Assembly (NCBI RefSeq): GCF_000332095.2
Contig: NZ_KI913949.1
Location: 3,284,512-3,348,511, forward strand
Direction: 5' to 3'
Origin: Leptolyngbya sp. PCC 6406
GTDB taxonomy: Bacteria; Cyanobacteriota; Cyanobacteriia; Phormidesmidales; Phormidesmidaceae
Length of the DNA stretch: 64,000 bases
Shown here in pieces: positions 25,120-34,200 of this stretch. The notes below the pieces were generated by a model. It was not told where the DNA came from, did no database searches, and saw only the letters and a list, made by a program, of their open reading frames with translations. The stretch's first letter is position 1. Every line of letters starts with the position of its first letter. The position numbers and the translations under genes were made by a program.

Positions 25120-25848
25120 CTATACCAGGTAGTTGACAATGCGGCCAAAACTATCGGGCTCTAGACTAGCACCCCCGACCAAAGCCCCGTCAATTTCCGG
25201 CTGGGCCATAATCTCATCAATGTTACCGGGCTTAACTGAGCCTCCGTACTGAATTGAGGCATCTGGGTAGGTCAACTGCTGACGAATCACCCCAATAACC
25301 CGGTTGGCTTCCTCCGAGGCGCAGGTGTCCCCGGTACCAATAGCCCAGATCGGCTCATAGGCCACCACAAGATTGGCCTGATCCACCGCTACCAAGCCCT
25401 TGTCGAGCTGGGCTTTGATCACCGCCTCCGTTTCCCCCGCATCTCGCTGCTGCTTGGTTTCCCCCACACAGAGAATCGGGGTCAAACCGTGGCCTTGGGC
25501 CGCCAACAGGCGTTGGTTCACCGTCGCATCGGTTTCGCCGAAATACTGACGCCGTTCACTGTGACCCACGACCACATAGCGCACGCCTAACTCCGTCAAC
25601 ATGCTGCCGGAAATTTCCCCAGTGTAAGCCCCACTGTCTTCCCAGTGGATATTTTGGGCTCCCAGTTTTACCCGGCCCCCGTGGAGATTTTTAGACAGGG
25701 CGCTGAGATCGGTGAAGGGGACACACAGCACAATCTCCCGATCATCGGGAGTTTCCGAAAGCTGACTTGTAAAGCCCTGCAAAAACTCCAGAGCCTCACT
25801 CTGGGTTTTGTACATTTTCCAGTTGCCAGCGATGACTATCTTACGCAC
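25120..25848 (-). CDS. tpiA: triose-phosphate isomerase
   Basis: 242 residues, standard length. It interconverts dihydroxyacetone phosphate and glyceraldehyde 3-phosphate in glycolysis and the Calvin cycle. Active-site elements are intact: AGNWKMYKT (substrate Lys), [13 protein letters not shown] (catalytic His), [13 protein letters not shown] (catalytic Glu and flexible loop), [10 protein letters not shown] (phosphate site). The start is a GTG; no in-frame ATG lies nearby and the conserved [11 protein letters not shown] begins right after it. Confidence 0.97.
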   Translation of the reverse strand: MRKIVIAGNWKMYKTQSEALEFLQGFTSQLSETPDDREIVLCVPFTDLSALSKNLHGGRVKLGAQNIHWEDSGAYTGEISGSMLTELGVRYVVVGHSERRQYFGETDATVNQRLLAAQGHGLTPILCVGETKQQRDAGETEAVIKAQLDKGLVAVDQANLVVAYEPIWAIGTGDTCASEEANRVIGVIRQQLTYPDASIQYGGSVKPGNIDEIMAQPEIDGALVGGASLEPDSFGRIVNYLV

Positions 25849-25949
25849 GGGGATCCAGGGACGAATAGAACAAATGCGAGACTTGCATCACCGCATCGTA
25901 CAGGGAAAGCTGACCTGGATCAAACCAGAGGTAAGGCCAGAGATGGGGG

Positions 25950-26708
25950 TCATGATGCCAGCACTTGACGTGCGATCGCTACCAGTTCCTGGGTCAGGGG
26001 ATGTTTGGGATAGCGCAGACAAAACAGCTCTCGGCTACCCAACAGCATCATATCCTCCGACATCGGCAGCACCCCCGCCACAGGGATCGAGTAGGTCTTT
26101 TCCACCAAACTCCGAACATTATCAGTCCCTAGAGCCGACAAAACCTTATTCACGACGAGCATCAGCCGAGGAATGCCGAGCTGCTGAGCAATTTCCACCG
26201 TCACAGCAGTACCCTCAAAGTCTTGGCCATCGGGTCGCAGAATCATCAGCAACATATCCGATAGGGCCATGGCCAGCAGGGTTTCACTGTTGACACCGGG
26301 GTGGGTGTCGATAAAAACGTAGTCCAGGTTCAGGCGGTCTGCAAGGCTGTTCAATCCGTCGCTTAGTTGGGTGATGTCATAGCCTTCACTGACGATGCGG
26401 GTAATCTCTTCGGTCTTGAAGCTGCCGGGGGCAAGGCAGATAGCCCCATGTCGCTGTTTCACGGGCTCAGGGGTGAGATCATAGACGGCCTCTTCAATTA
26501 GGCATTCTCCCCAGAGATAACTGTTCAACGTATGGCCAATGGTGCTCTGGTCCAGGCCAAAGGGAATGTGGATACCGGGGGATTGTAGGTCGGTGTCCAC
26601 AATACCCACCCGCCGCCCAGTCATGGCCACCAGGGTTGCCAAGTTGGCGGTGATGTTGGATTTGCCCGTGCCGCCCCGGAAGGAGTGAACCGCAACCAGT
26701 TTGAACAT
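25950..26708 (-). CDS. MinD/ParA-family P-loop ATPase
   Basis: 252 residues. It has the deviant Walker A motif with the signature lysine (FRGGTGKSNITANLA, residues 9-23), the switch I region VDTDLQSPG, and Walker B YVFIDTHPGVN. Then LMLVVNKV provides the base-recognition motif. Such ATPases position cell-division, chromosome, plasmid or chemoreceptor cargo. No ParB, MinC/MinE or partner gene is adjacent, so cargo is unknown. The C-terminus lacks an obvious MinD amphipathic helix. Start ATG at 26708 is directly followed by the conserved strand. Confidence 0.85.
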   Translation of the reverse strand: MFKLVAVHSFRGGTGKSNITANLATLVAMTGRRVGIVDTDLQSPGIHIPFGLDQSTIGHTLNSYLWGECLIEEAVYDLTPEPVKQRHGAICLAPGSFKTEEITRIVSEGYDITQLSDGLNSLADRLNLDYVFIDTHPGVNSETLLAMALSDMLLMILRPDGQDFEGTAVTVEIAQQLGIPRLMLVVNKVLSALGTDNVRSLVEKTYSIPVAGVLPMSEDMMLLGSRELFCLRYPKHPLTQELVAIARQVLAS

Positions 26709-27033
26709 AGATCCTCACAGAACATGGCTAACCTGGGCAAATTTTAGGTCAGTTTGTCTAGCCTGGACTAGGTGGGGGGGGGTGATGGGGTGATGGGGTG
26801 ATGGGGTGGGGTGGTGATGGGGAGGTGACAGGTGACAGGTGACAGGAATTTTGAGTTTTGAGTTTTGAGTTTTGAATTGAATTTCCCGTAGGGGCATAAC
26901 GCTAAGGCGTGGCTCACCTTTTATGTCGCTTGCGAAACGCGAAGCAATGCACCGCAGAGATGCCGCGCCCAATGCAGGGATGCGCCTTCTGCCTTCTGCC
27001 TTCTGCCTTCTGCCTTCTGCCTTCTGCCCTGCC
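26709..27033. repeat. repeat-rich intergenic region with three kinds of short tandem repeats
   Basis: About 325 bases hold GGGGTGAT-type repeats (about 26776-26820), GGTGACA repeats (about 26825-26845), AGTTTTG heptamers (about 26847-26874) and five to six TTCTGCC/CTTCTGC heptamers (about 26989-27027). Heptameric short tandem repeats of this type are characteristic of cyanobacteria. A REP-like GCGAAGCAATGC half-site is also present. No gene is seen. Confidence 0.8.
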
Positions 27034-27921
27034 TTACTTTTGCGATAAGGGCTCAGGAGTGCCGGAGGGTGGCTCTGGCTGACCGACAACAAGAATGCGA
27101 TCGCAAAAAAACAGTGTCCCCGCCGCCACACAGAGGGGAATTGTCAGCAAGTTCATCAGGGGAATGCTGACCAACCCCAGACACACCAACCCAAAGGCGG
27201 CACTGGCGGGAAAGCTCCGGAAAATGATCCCCAGCTTGTGGCGAAACTGGAGCCGCCGCCGTTCCAGGGGTGCATCCAACATATCCAGACACAGGATTGT
27301 CACCGCCAGGGTAATGCCGCCTACCGTTGCGATCGCAGTGCCCACACCGGGCAGCAGATTCGCCACGAGTAAGGGCACCCCGACACCCACCAGCAACAAC
27401 AGCTTCTTGAGTTCAAACAGAATCGCCCGCCCCACGTCTCGCAGCACCGAGGCCAAGCTAAAGGGTTCCGTAGGGGGTGGTTGCCCCGCCCTCAGAGACT
27501 CTAGCTTTTCCGAAAGCTGACCGTAAAAGGGAGAGCCCAAAATCACGCCAAACTGCAACAGCAGCAGCCCCGTCACCACCAACATCAGCACCACCAGCCC
27601 CCCCTGAATTACCGGGGCTAGGACTTGTAACCCCACATCTAGCCAAGCGGGCTGCGCCCAGGCCCTAAGTCGGGTCATCCAACTCGCAATTAACCGAAGA
27701 CCCAACCCCACGCTGCCCGCGTACAGGGTGATCCCCAGCAATACATTCACCACCACAGGGCCAATCACATAGGGCCGTAGGGAAGGATGGCGCTGCAAGA
27801 TTCTCACAGCCTGAAGGGGATAGGTGAACCCTACGATCAGCCCCGCTAGTCCCCCGCCTCGGGGCTGCAAGGTCTGGGTGACGGTCATCTGCTGCGGGGA
27901 AGGTTTCTCGATTGCCCCCAT
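27034..27921 (-). CDS. EI24-domain membrane protein (CysZ-like)
   Basis: 295 residues. The EI24 family signature is visible: GLIVGFTYPLQAVRILQRHPSLRPYVIGPVVVNVLLG at the N-terminus, then long helices at about 100-125 (VLMLVVTGLLLLQFGVILGSPFYGQLSEKLE), about 170-215 and about 235-275 (FPASAAFGLVCLGLVSIPLMNLL). The FxxGxFYGQLSEKLE stretch is typical. CysZ in enteric bacteria mediates sulfate uptake; cyanobacterial members are uncharacterised and transport is inference. It is divergent from the glycan cluster, sharing a 298-base interval in which I see no specific motif. Confidence 0.85.
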   Translation of the reverse strand: MGAIEKPSPQQMTVTQTLQPRGGGLAGLIVGFTYPLQAVRILQRHPSLRPYVIGPVVVNVLLGITLYAGSVGLGLRLIASWMTRLRAWAQPAWLDVGLQVLAPVIQGGLVVLMLVVTGLLLLQFGVILGSPFYGQLSEKLESLRAGQPPPTEPFSLASVLRDVGRAILFELKKLLLLVGVGVPLLVANLLPGVGTAIATVGGITLAVTILCLDMLDAPLERRRLQFRHKLGIIFRSFPASAAFGLVCLGLVSIPLMNLLTIPLCVAAGTLFFCDRILVVGQPEPPSGTPEPLSQK

Positions 27922-28219
27922 GGTGGGTTCCCTGCTGAATCAAACTGCTCCTCCATCTTGCCCTGTTGAGGAGACTCATGAAACTGGCTCTAGACAATCC
28001 CAGTTGCAACAGGTCGGATTGCGACAGAATATACTTTCCCCAGAGCATTCTTTCAGGAACTTTATCAATTTCCCTGCTGTCACTCCATCAAAGTTTGATG
28101 AGATCGACCGTGGACTCACGGAAATTTGCGTACTTACACTGATTTAGCATCTCTTCCTGTTAAGCCAGACTGCATCGAGACGGAGTCGATATCAGTATTC
28201 GCACGGGAATGCTCCCAGA

Positions 28220-29419
28220 ATGAATCGGAACCCAGACGTAGTACTTTTTATTCGTTGGTTACGCGGTGGTGGAGCCGAGCGCGTCATCGCTAACTTGGCG
28301 AATGGCTTGGCTGAGCGCAACCTCAAAGTTGATTTAGTGTTGATGCAGGCTGAGGGAGAATACCTGGAAACCCTGCACAGCAACGTCCGTGTTGTGAATT
28401 TAGACACCCAATCCGCTTCGGCGGGCAGAGGCTGGAGACCACCCACCAGTTTTCAGTCAACGGGCAGCTTACTCAAGCTGGTGCGCTATCTCAAGCAGTA
28501 TCGTCCCCCGGTCTTGCTCTCAGCCACCCATTACCTAAATGAAATTGCCTTGCTGGCAAAGCAACTCGCACAGGTACCAACGCGGGTCATCGTGACTGAG
28601 CACACCCACCTGTCTCAGGAGTTCCGTCTGACGGAGCAGATCTCGTCCAAGTTGATCCCCTGGACGGTCAGGGCGCTATATCGCTTTGCGGATGAGGTAG
28701 TGGCGGTTTCCCAGGGAGTCGCCGCTGACCTTGATACCTTCAGCCCCCATCGACGTAAGCCAACTCGTGTGGTCTACAACTCGGTGGTGACGCCAGACAT
28801 TTATCGTCTAGCTGAGGCGGAAGTTGCCCATCCTTGGTTTCAGCAGAAGGATCTCCCGATTGTGATTGGGAGTGGGCGCTTTGTGCGACAGAAGGATTTT
28901 CCAACCTTGGTGCGGGCCTTTGCCCACTTGCGGCAAACGATACCGGCCCGCCTGGTTTTACTAGGGGATGGGCGAGATCATGCCGAAATTCTGCGCCTTG
29001 TGGAGGAGTTCGCGATCGCAGATCATGTGTGGATGCCGGGATTTGTCAGCAATCCCTATGCCTACATGAAAAAGGCGGATGTATTTGCCCTGTCCTCTGC
29101 CTGGGAAGGATTACCGACGGTGTTGATCGAGGCAATTGCCCTTGGGGTTCCAGTTGTATCCACCGACTGCCCCAGTGGCCCTGCGGAGATTTTGAAACAA
29201 GGTCGCTATGGCCGCTTGGTGCCTGTCGGAGATGCGGTGACCTTGGGGGATGCGATCGCAAGCACCCTTCAAGAAGATAGCCCCTCCGTACCCCAAGACT
29301 GGATTCGAGAATTCACCCCAGAAGTTGCTATCCGTAAATATATAGATGTTCTAGGACTCAGCCCCGTGATTCCGTCATCCACGGTTCACATGATGGGATC
29401 CTCCATCGCCATTTCCTAG
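28220..29419 (+). CDS. glycosyltransferase family 4
   Basis: 399 residues, GT-B fold. N-terminal acceptor domain: FIRWLRGGGAERVIANLANGLAERN, the Gly-rich loop typical of GT4. C-terminal nucleotide-sugar domain: SGRFVRQKDFPTLVRAFAHL, ARLVLLGDGRD, VWMPGFVSNPYAYMKKADVFALSSAWEGLPTVLIEAIALGVPVVSTDCPSGPAEIL, with the EX7E-type Glu residues. It should transfer a sugar to a growing cell-surface glycan at the cytoplasmic membrane. First gene of the plus-strand glycan cluster; the last residues (after about 375) are variable. Confidence 0.93.
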   Translation: MNRNPDVVLFIRWLRGGGAERVIANLANGLAERNLKVDLVLMQAEGEYLETLHSNVRVVNLDTQSASAGRGWRPPTSFQSTGSLLKLVRYLKQYRPPVLLSATHYLNEIALLAKQLAQVPTRVIVTEHTHLSQEFRLTEQISSKLIPWTVRALYRFADEVVAVSQGVAADLDTFSPHRRKPTRVVYNSVVTPDIYRLAEAEVAHPWFQQKDLPIVIGSGRFVRQKDFPTLVRAFAHLRQTIPARLVLLGDGRDHAEILRLVEEFAIADHVWMPGFVSNPYAYMKKADVFALSSAWEGLPTVLIEAIALGVPVVSTDCPSGPAEILKQGRYGRLVPVGDAVTLGDAIASTLQEDSPSVPQDWIREFTPEVAIRKYIDVLGLSPVIPSSTVHMMGSSIAIS

Positions 29420-29441
29420 CCTTAGCTCCCCTTACTTCTTG

Positions 29442-30371
29442 ATGGCAATGAATCTTCCCCTGGTAAACATCATTATTCCGGCCCATAATGCTGCGGGTCT
29501 GATTAGTGAGGCTCTTCAATCAGTACAGGAGCAGACCTATTCTCACTGGCAGGTGATTGTGGTAGAAGACGGCACCCAGGACAGTACGGAGGCGATTGTG
29601 CAAATCTTTGCGCAGGCCATGGGCGAGGGCAAAGTACGGTATATCCGCCATCCTGAAAATCAAGGAGTCAGTGCGACCCGCAATACAGCTATAGCTGCTG
29701 CGCAGGGCCAATACATTGCCCTTTTAGATCACGACGACACCTGGGAACCGGAACACCTGGAGAAACTGGTAACCCGGTTAGAACAGACCGGGGCAGATTT
29801 TGCCTACGCCCCAGCAGTGTTTTTTGAATATCACACCCATAGGGAGATTGGTATTCATGGTCCACAAGCCTCAGAGTGGACCGAGTTTCCCCATAGCCTG
29901 TTTAACCGCAGCTATATCCCAGTATCTGGGGTAGTAATAAGGCGATCGGCAGCTAATCAAGTCGGCGGTTTTGATCCCAAACTTCAGAAAGCAGAGGACT
30001 TGGACTATTGGTTGCGGTGCGTCGAAGCTGGGCTGCGCTTTGAGTATGTGTCGGAGGTGACCAATGGCTATCGTCAGCGTAACCCTAAGGCCGCGACTGC
30101 TGACAAGAGAGGTATTTTGGAAGGGCACGCCCGCGTCCTCCGGAAGCACCGTAATCTGACGGCGGTTTCTCGATCTGTGCGCGATCTCGTCCTAGCGCGT
30201 TATCACCTAGGCGTGGTTCGCCGCAGTTTCAAGACGGAACCCGCAAAGGCTTGGGAATTTCTCTACTGGTCGATCCGCATCACGCCTCTGGGCTCCTTGG
30301 CGGCGCTGCGATGGTTCTTGCTGGAGACGTTGGGGCGAGAAACTCGATATACCACGAGAGGTGTGGCCTAA
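29442..30371 (+). CDS. glycosyltransferase family 2
   Basis: 309 residues from ATG at 29442 (a second ATG lies two codons on). GT-A fold: VNIIIPAHNAAGLISEALQSV, QVIVVEDGTQDSTEAI, ALLDHDDTWEPEHLEKLV with the DxD-like metal site, and KAEDLDYWLRCVEAGLRF with the ED catalytic motif. The C-terminal 70 residues are basic and helical (RVLRKHRNL...). It lies 22 bases after the GT4 gene in the same direction, so the two are likely co-transcribed. Confidence 0.92.
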   Translation: MAMNLPLVNIIIPAHNAAGLISEALQSVQEQTYSHWQVIVVEDGTQDSTEAIVQIFAQAMGEGKVRYIRHPENQGVSATRNTAIAAAQGQYIALLDHDDTWEPEHLEKLVTRLEQTGADFAYAPAVFFEYHTHREIGIHGPQASEWTEFPHSLFNRSYIPVSGVVIRRSAANQVGGFDPKLQKAEDLDYWLRCVEAGLRFEYVSEVTNGYRQRNPKAATADKRGILEGHARVLRKHRNLTAVSRSVRDLVLARYHLGVVRRSFKTEPAKAWEFLYWSIRITPLGSLAALRWFLLETLGRETRYTTRGVA

Positions 30372-30481
30372 AGAAGGTCGGGGAAAGCCAGTTTGAAAGG
30401 CTCTATTTTTTGAGTTTAGAAGATTCCGACTTGTTGATCGAGCATTGTAATTCCATTTCAAGTTATTTGGAGAAGTTGATT

Positions 30482-31471
30482 ATGTCTCAAGCAAAGGTGA
30501 CTCTAGTAGTGGTTCCTCGGGAACGATTTAGTTATACTGAGCGTTCTCTAGAAAGCATTTATCGCGATACCAGATATCCCTTTGAGCTGATTTATATTGA
30601 CGGCAATTCTCCAGCCCCCGTGCGGGATTATTTGCAGGCGGCTTCTCAGAAATATGGCTTTAAGCTGATTCGAACAGAGCAATATTTGTCTCCCAACCAA
30701 GCACGCAATATAGGTATTCCCCATGTGGAAACGGAATATCTGGTCTTTATTGACAACGATGTTTTGGTAAAATCGGGTTGGCTAGAGGCACTGGTAAACT
30801 GTGGCGATCGTACTGGAGCTGCTGCGATCGCGCCAGTTACTCTAGAAGGAGAAGCTTTTGACACCATTCATCAAGCCGGAGGCGAAATTATCTTCCGCGA
30901 AACTAAGGATGGTCGGCGCTGGATGATCGAACGCCGACCCAACATGCACTTACCTCTCAAAAAGCTCCCTGAACCTTTGACCGCAGGCCCCACCCAGCTC
31001 ACAGAATTTCACTGTGTATTTGCCCGCCGCGATATTTTCGATAAGATTGGCCCTCTAGACGAAAAACTCCTCAGCATGGCAGAAGAAACCGACTTTTGCC
31101 TATCGGTTATGAATGCTGGAGGTACAGTCTATTTGGAGCCCGCTAGTGTGGTCACCTATGTACCCCCTTTCACCCTAGTCTGGTCAGATCTGCCCTATTT
31201 CTTCATGCGCTGGAGCGACGCTTGGTGCGAAACCAGCGTTCAGCAAATGCGAGAAAAATATGATCTCAGCCCAGATTCCCCAGTGCTGAAGCACTACCGT
31301 GTCTTTGTCCATGATCATCGTGCCCTTGCTTTTGGCAGTAATGAGATCTCTTTCAAGCCCCTTCTTCTCTCTAGTAAAATATCTATGCCCGCCAAGGGCA
31401 AATATGCTGTCAAGAAAATCCTGCGGCACTATATGAATAAACAGGCGCATCAATTCCAGTACTCGGCTTAG
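30482..31471 (+). CDS. glycosyltransferase family 2
   Basis: 329 residues from ATG at 30482. The open frame extends upstream into the previous gene but the GT2 fold begins at this ATG (VTLVVVPRERFSYTERSLESI). Other signatures: FELIYIDGNSPAPVRDYL, LVFIDNDVLVKSGWLEAL (DxD-like), TEFHCVFARRDIFDKIGPLDEKLLSMAEETDFCLSVMNAGG. A perfect hairpin follows its stop, marking a transcription boundary before the sulfotransferase gene. Donor and acceptor sugars cannot be inferred. Confidence 0.9.
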   Translation: MSQAKVTLVVVPRERFSYTERSLESIYRDTRYPFELIYIDGNSPAPVRDYLQAASQKYGFKLIRTEQYLSPNQARNIGIPHVETEYLVFIDNDVLVKSGWLEALVNCGDRTGAAAIAPVTLEGEAFDTIHQAGGEIIFRETKDGRRWMIERRPNMHLPLKKLPEPLTAGPTQLTEFHCVFARRDIFDKIGPLDEKLLSMAEETDFCLSVMNAGGTVYLEPASVVTYVPPFTLVWSDLPYFFMRWSDAWCETSVQQMREKYDLSPDSPVLKHYRVFVHDHRALAFGSNEISFKPLLLSSKISMPAKGKYAVKKILRHYMNKQAHQFQYSA

Positions 31472-31483
31472 TTTTTTGGGGGG

Positions 31484-31514
31484 AAGAGCTTGGAAAGGAT
31501 CTTTCCAAGCTCTT
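31484..31514 (+). terminator. 14-bp stem hairpin after GT2 gene
   Basis: AAGAGCTTGGAAAG (31484-31497) and CTTTCCAAGCTCTT (31501-31514) pair perfectly around a GAT loop, just 13 bases after the stop codon. A T-rich stretch follows a few bases on (CTATTTTG). A likely terminator. Confidence 0.75.
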
Positions 31515-31563
31515 GAACTATTTTGGGGCGTTCTGAATCTTTAGGGCATAAAGAATTTAAGTC

Positions 31564-32487
31564 ATGAAAACGATCTATCTACATATCGGAACTCACAAAA
31601 CAGGTACAACAACTATTCAAAAAGTCCTATCAGAAAATCAAGAAATAATACTTGAAAAGGGTTACTACTACTGTCAAAAATGCAGGATTAAATACACGCT
31701 GGGAAATCACCCTCTAGCTTGGTCGATACTGCATGGAGATCAAATGATATATGCGAAGACTGGAGAGACTTTAGATTTCACGACAACATGGAAAGACTTT
31801 CTGAGTTCGATTCCTACCTCTACACATAATATTATTATTAGTTCGGAGTATTTCTCTCTCTTTGACCATGCAAATATTTTGACTCTTAAGGAATATTTAT
31901 CTGGGTTTGTAGTGATGCCAATAATCTATTTAAGAAAACCAGATGATTTTCTTCTCTCACTATATTCAGAAAATATTAAAAGCAATGCCTATTTCAAGTC
32001 TCCAATAAAGTTCTTTGAGGAGCAAAGTGGTAGGGTTGATTACCTCTCAATGTTAGAATCATGGAGCCAAGTTTTCGGTCACAATAGCATAGTGATTGAC
32101 ACTTATAAATCTGATACATCTAACACAACTCTGATTAATGGGTTCTTTAAAAAAATTGGGATGGATATGAGCCACCTTGATTTAAAAATAAGGAACCCTC
32201 GACTCAACGTTAGTCCTCCAATTAAATTTCTTAAGCTTCTCAGATGTCTGAACTGGCTATTTCATGGGAGACTTGGGATATCAGTAGCACAGTGTAGAAA
32301 TCTTTACTTGATTAGACTTCTGAATGCTCGCATGGTCAAGGTTGTATCATTAATTCCTGACTGGGCTCTAAGTGATAAGTGGTTTTCGGAAATAGACAAG
32401 GATCAATTAGCTACTACTTTCAAGGAAATGAATGCCAAAATTGTCGTAGATTATCTTGACAAAGCTGATGCCAAAACCTTCTCGTAA
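31564..32487 (+). CDS. sulfotransferase-like P-loop protein
   Basis: 307 residues. The N-terminus YLHIGTHKTGTTTIQKVL is the PAPS-binding 5'-phosphosulfate loop of sulfotransferases, and the segment MPIIYLRKPDDFLLSLYSE (about residues 117-135) matches the 3'-phosphate loop with its R and S. It would sulfate a glycan or other acceptor. The DNA is clearly AT-rich compared with its neighbours (runs such as ATAATATTATTATTAG), suggesting recent transfer. The C-terminal half is less conserved and might define the acceptor. Confidence 0.82.
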   Translation: MKTIYLHIGTHKTGTTTIQKVLSENQEIILEKGYYYCQKCRIKYTLGNHPLAWSILHGDQMIYAKTGETLDFTTTWKDFLSSIPTSTHNIIISSEYFSLFDHANILTLKEYLSGFVVMPIIYLRKPDDFLLSLYSENIKSNAYFKSPIKFFEEQSGRVDYLSMLESWSQVFGHNSIVIDTYKSDTSNTTLINGFFKKIGMDMSHLDLKIRNPRLNVSPPIKFLKLLRCLNWLFHGRLGISVAQCRNLYLIRLLNARMVKVVSLIPDWALSDKWFSEIDKDQLATTFKEMNAKIVVDYLDKADAKTFS

Positions 32488-32503
32488 GGGAAAAATAAAG
32501 GTC

Positions 32504-33079
32504 ATGTTTTATCAGTTAAAAACAGCCATAAAATCTCTCATTCCATTTCAATATCACTACTATTTTGAAAAGAAACGGCGTACTTCTGCTGGCAGGAAAA
32601 CTCGCAAGGACGTAGTACACTTTGAGGTCGCAGACAACGCCTACTTTGAGGTGTACTGGAAAGTATATGGCTTAGGGCGCGGGCCAGCCTTAGCGCTTTT
32701 TATTGAACATGAACAAGTACTCAAGTTTGATTTCTATGGAAAAGGAAGGGGACATTATCACGTTCAAACGATGATGCCTGCCCCCTGTACACACCATGCC
32801 CTATTTCTGCCAGAAGAAACTGTAGGGGCACAGATTGATCGGGCCTTCTTTGAGCTAGAGAAAAATCTCTACTGGTATTTAGAACGCCATCCCCTGAAAG
32901 CCGTGCGGAACTTTCGCGTAAAAAAGGCTCATCTGCGCCAAATTTTGACCGAACTACGTCCCGTTTTGGTCGAGTATCAAAACCGCGTTCCTCCTGAAAA
33001 CAGTGACTCTGATAGGGATCCGATCCTTGAGGGCGATCGTGAATCTGGTAATAGCGATTCCCTGGCAATGGTCTCTTAG
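32504..33079 (+). CDS. conserved hypothetical protein of the glycan cluster
   Basis: 191 residues from ATG at 32504; an upstream TTG/ATG option would overlap the sulfotransferase gene. Not recognised. Basic N-terminus with aromatic residues (FQYHYYFEKKRR), a core rich in Tyr/Phe and His (AYFEVYWKVYGLGRGPALALFIEHEQVLKFDFYGKGRGHYHV), a helical Arg/Lys/Glu-rich segment (about 120-165) and a disordered acidic tail (SDSDRD...). No membrane segment. Position within the cluster suggests a role in glycan or polymer modification, but no function can be assigned. Confidence 0.7.
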   Translation: MFYQLKTAIKSLIPFQYHYYFEKKRRTSAGRKTRKDVVHFEVADNAYFEVYWKVYGLGRGPALALFIEHEQVLKFDFYGKGRGHYHVQTMMPAPCTHHALFLPEETVGAQIDRAFFELEKNLYWYLERHPLKAVRNFRVKKAHLRQILTELRPVLVEYQNRVPPENSDSDRDPILEGDRESGNSDSLAMVS

Positions 33080-33109
33080 CTTCGCACTCAATTTAGAGGT
33101 CAGTTTTTT

Positions 33110-34162
33110 GTGGTCATTCAAAAAATTCAACGAAATGCAAAATCAGCACTTAAACGGGGTCGCAACCTAGCAGATGACATCGCTTATGCAACCCTGTATC
33201 GTCAACCTCCGATGGTAGACATGCAATACGTGACCCTAGGGCGCACAGGCTTAAAGGTTAGTGTGATGGGGTTGGGGAGCGGAGGATCTAGCCAACTAGG
33301 ATTGAAAAAAGGCCAGAGCGATCGTCATGCCATCCGTCTGATTCACCATGCCCTAGACTGTGGCATTAATCTTCTGGACACCGCTAAAGTTTATGGAACA
33401 GAAGCAATTATTGGCAGAGCTATCAAAGGATATCTCCGAGAAAAAATAATTCTATCAACGAAGTATCCTGTCACAATAAAAGAAGGACTCATGAGTCCCG
33501 AAAAGTTGGCTCATGGCATTGATAAGAGCTTGCACCGCTTAGGGACTGACTATATTGATATCCTTCATTTTCATGGTGTGGAATGCCACCAGTATGACTA
33601 TGTCCTGACTGTATTACTTCCAGTTCTGATATCTGCGCAAGAAGCGGGAAAGATTCGTTTTATTGGCATTACTGAAGCCTTTTCTAAAGACACCCATCAT
33701 CAAATGTTAACTCGCGCTGTTCAAGATGATTGTTGGGACGTAATGATGTTGGGCTTTAACTTCTTAAACCAGTCTGCACGGACACAAGTATTGGTAACGG
33801 CCCAGGAGAAAAACATCGGGGTGTTAGCTATGTTTGCAGTGCGCCGTGCTTTAATCAACTCTGAAAATCTGAAGCGAACCCTGGAGAATTTTTATGGATC
33901 GGAGCAGTGGGATCCGAGTATTCTGCCCAAGGATGTATCTCTAGAGTTCCTCTTTCACGATGGAGGGGCAACCAGTCTTACGGATGCGGCCTACCGCTAT
34001 GTCCGTCACGAGCCCGGTATTCACTCAGTGCTCTTTGGTACAAGTCAATTTTCACATTTAGAAAGTAATATAAAGTCCCTCCTCAAGCCTTCCCTATCTG
34101 CTGAGGATTACGATCGACTGAATGCTATCTTTGGTCGTTGTAAGGGCATCTCCGGCGATTGA
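33110..34162 (+). CDS. aldo/keto reductase
   Basis: 350 residues from GTG at 33110 (TAGAGGT lies ten bases before it); ATG at 33212 is an alternative that would begin directly at the domain. AKR fold: MQYVTLGRTGLKVSVMGLGSGG, catalytic Asp and Tyr in LLDTAKVYGTEAIIGRAIKG, Lys in IILSTKYPV, His in YIDILHFHGVE; NADPH-binding region ...GIHSVLFGTSQFSHLESNI. It reduces carbonyls or oxidises sugars; in a glycan cluster it may act on a nucleotide sugar or inositol-like substrate (inference). It ends four bases into the next frame. Confidence 0.9.
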   Translation: MVIQKIQRNAKSALKRGRNLADDIAYATLYRQPPMVDMQYVTLGRTGLKVSVMGLGSGGSSQLGLKKGQSDRHAIRLIHHALDCGINLLDTAKVYGTEAIIGRAIKGYLREKIILSTKYPVTIKEGLMSPEKLAHGIDKSLHRLGTDYIDILHFHGVECHQYDYVLTVLLPVLISAQEAGKIRFIGITEAFSKDTHHQMLTRAVQDDCWDVMMLGFNFLNQSARTQVLVTAQEKNIGVLAMFAVRRALINSENLKRTLENFYGSEQWDPSILPKDVSLEFLFHDGGATSLTDAAYRYVRHEPGIHSVLFGTSQFSHLESNIKSLLKPSLSAEDYDRLNAIFGRCKGISGD

Positions 34163-34200
34163 AAATTAACCGCTCATTCATCCTATTGAGAAAAATAGCT

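Noticed and set aside
26989-27027. CRISPR-like array of TTCTGCC units
   Set aside because: The unit is a 7-base repeat in tandem with no spacers; it is a short tandem repeat typical of cyanobacteria.
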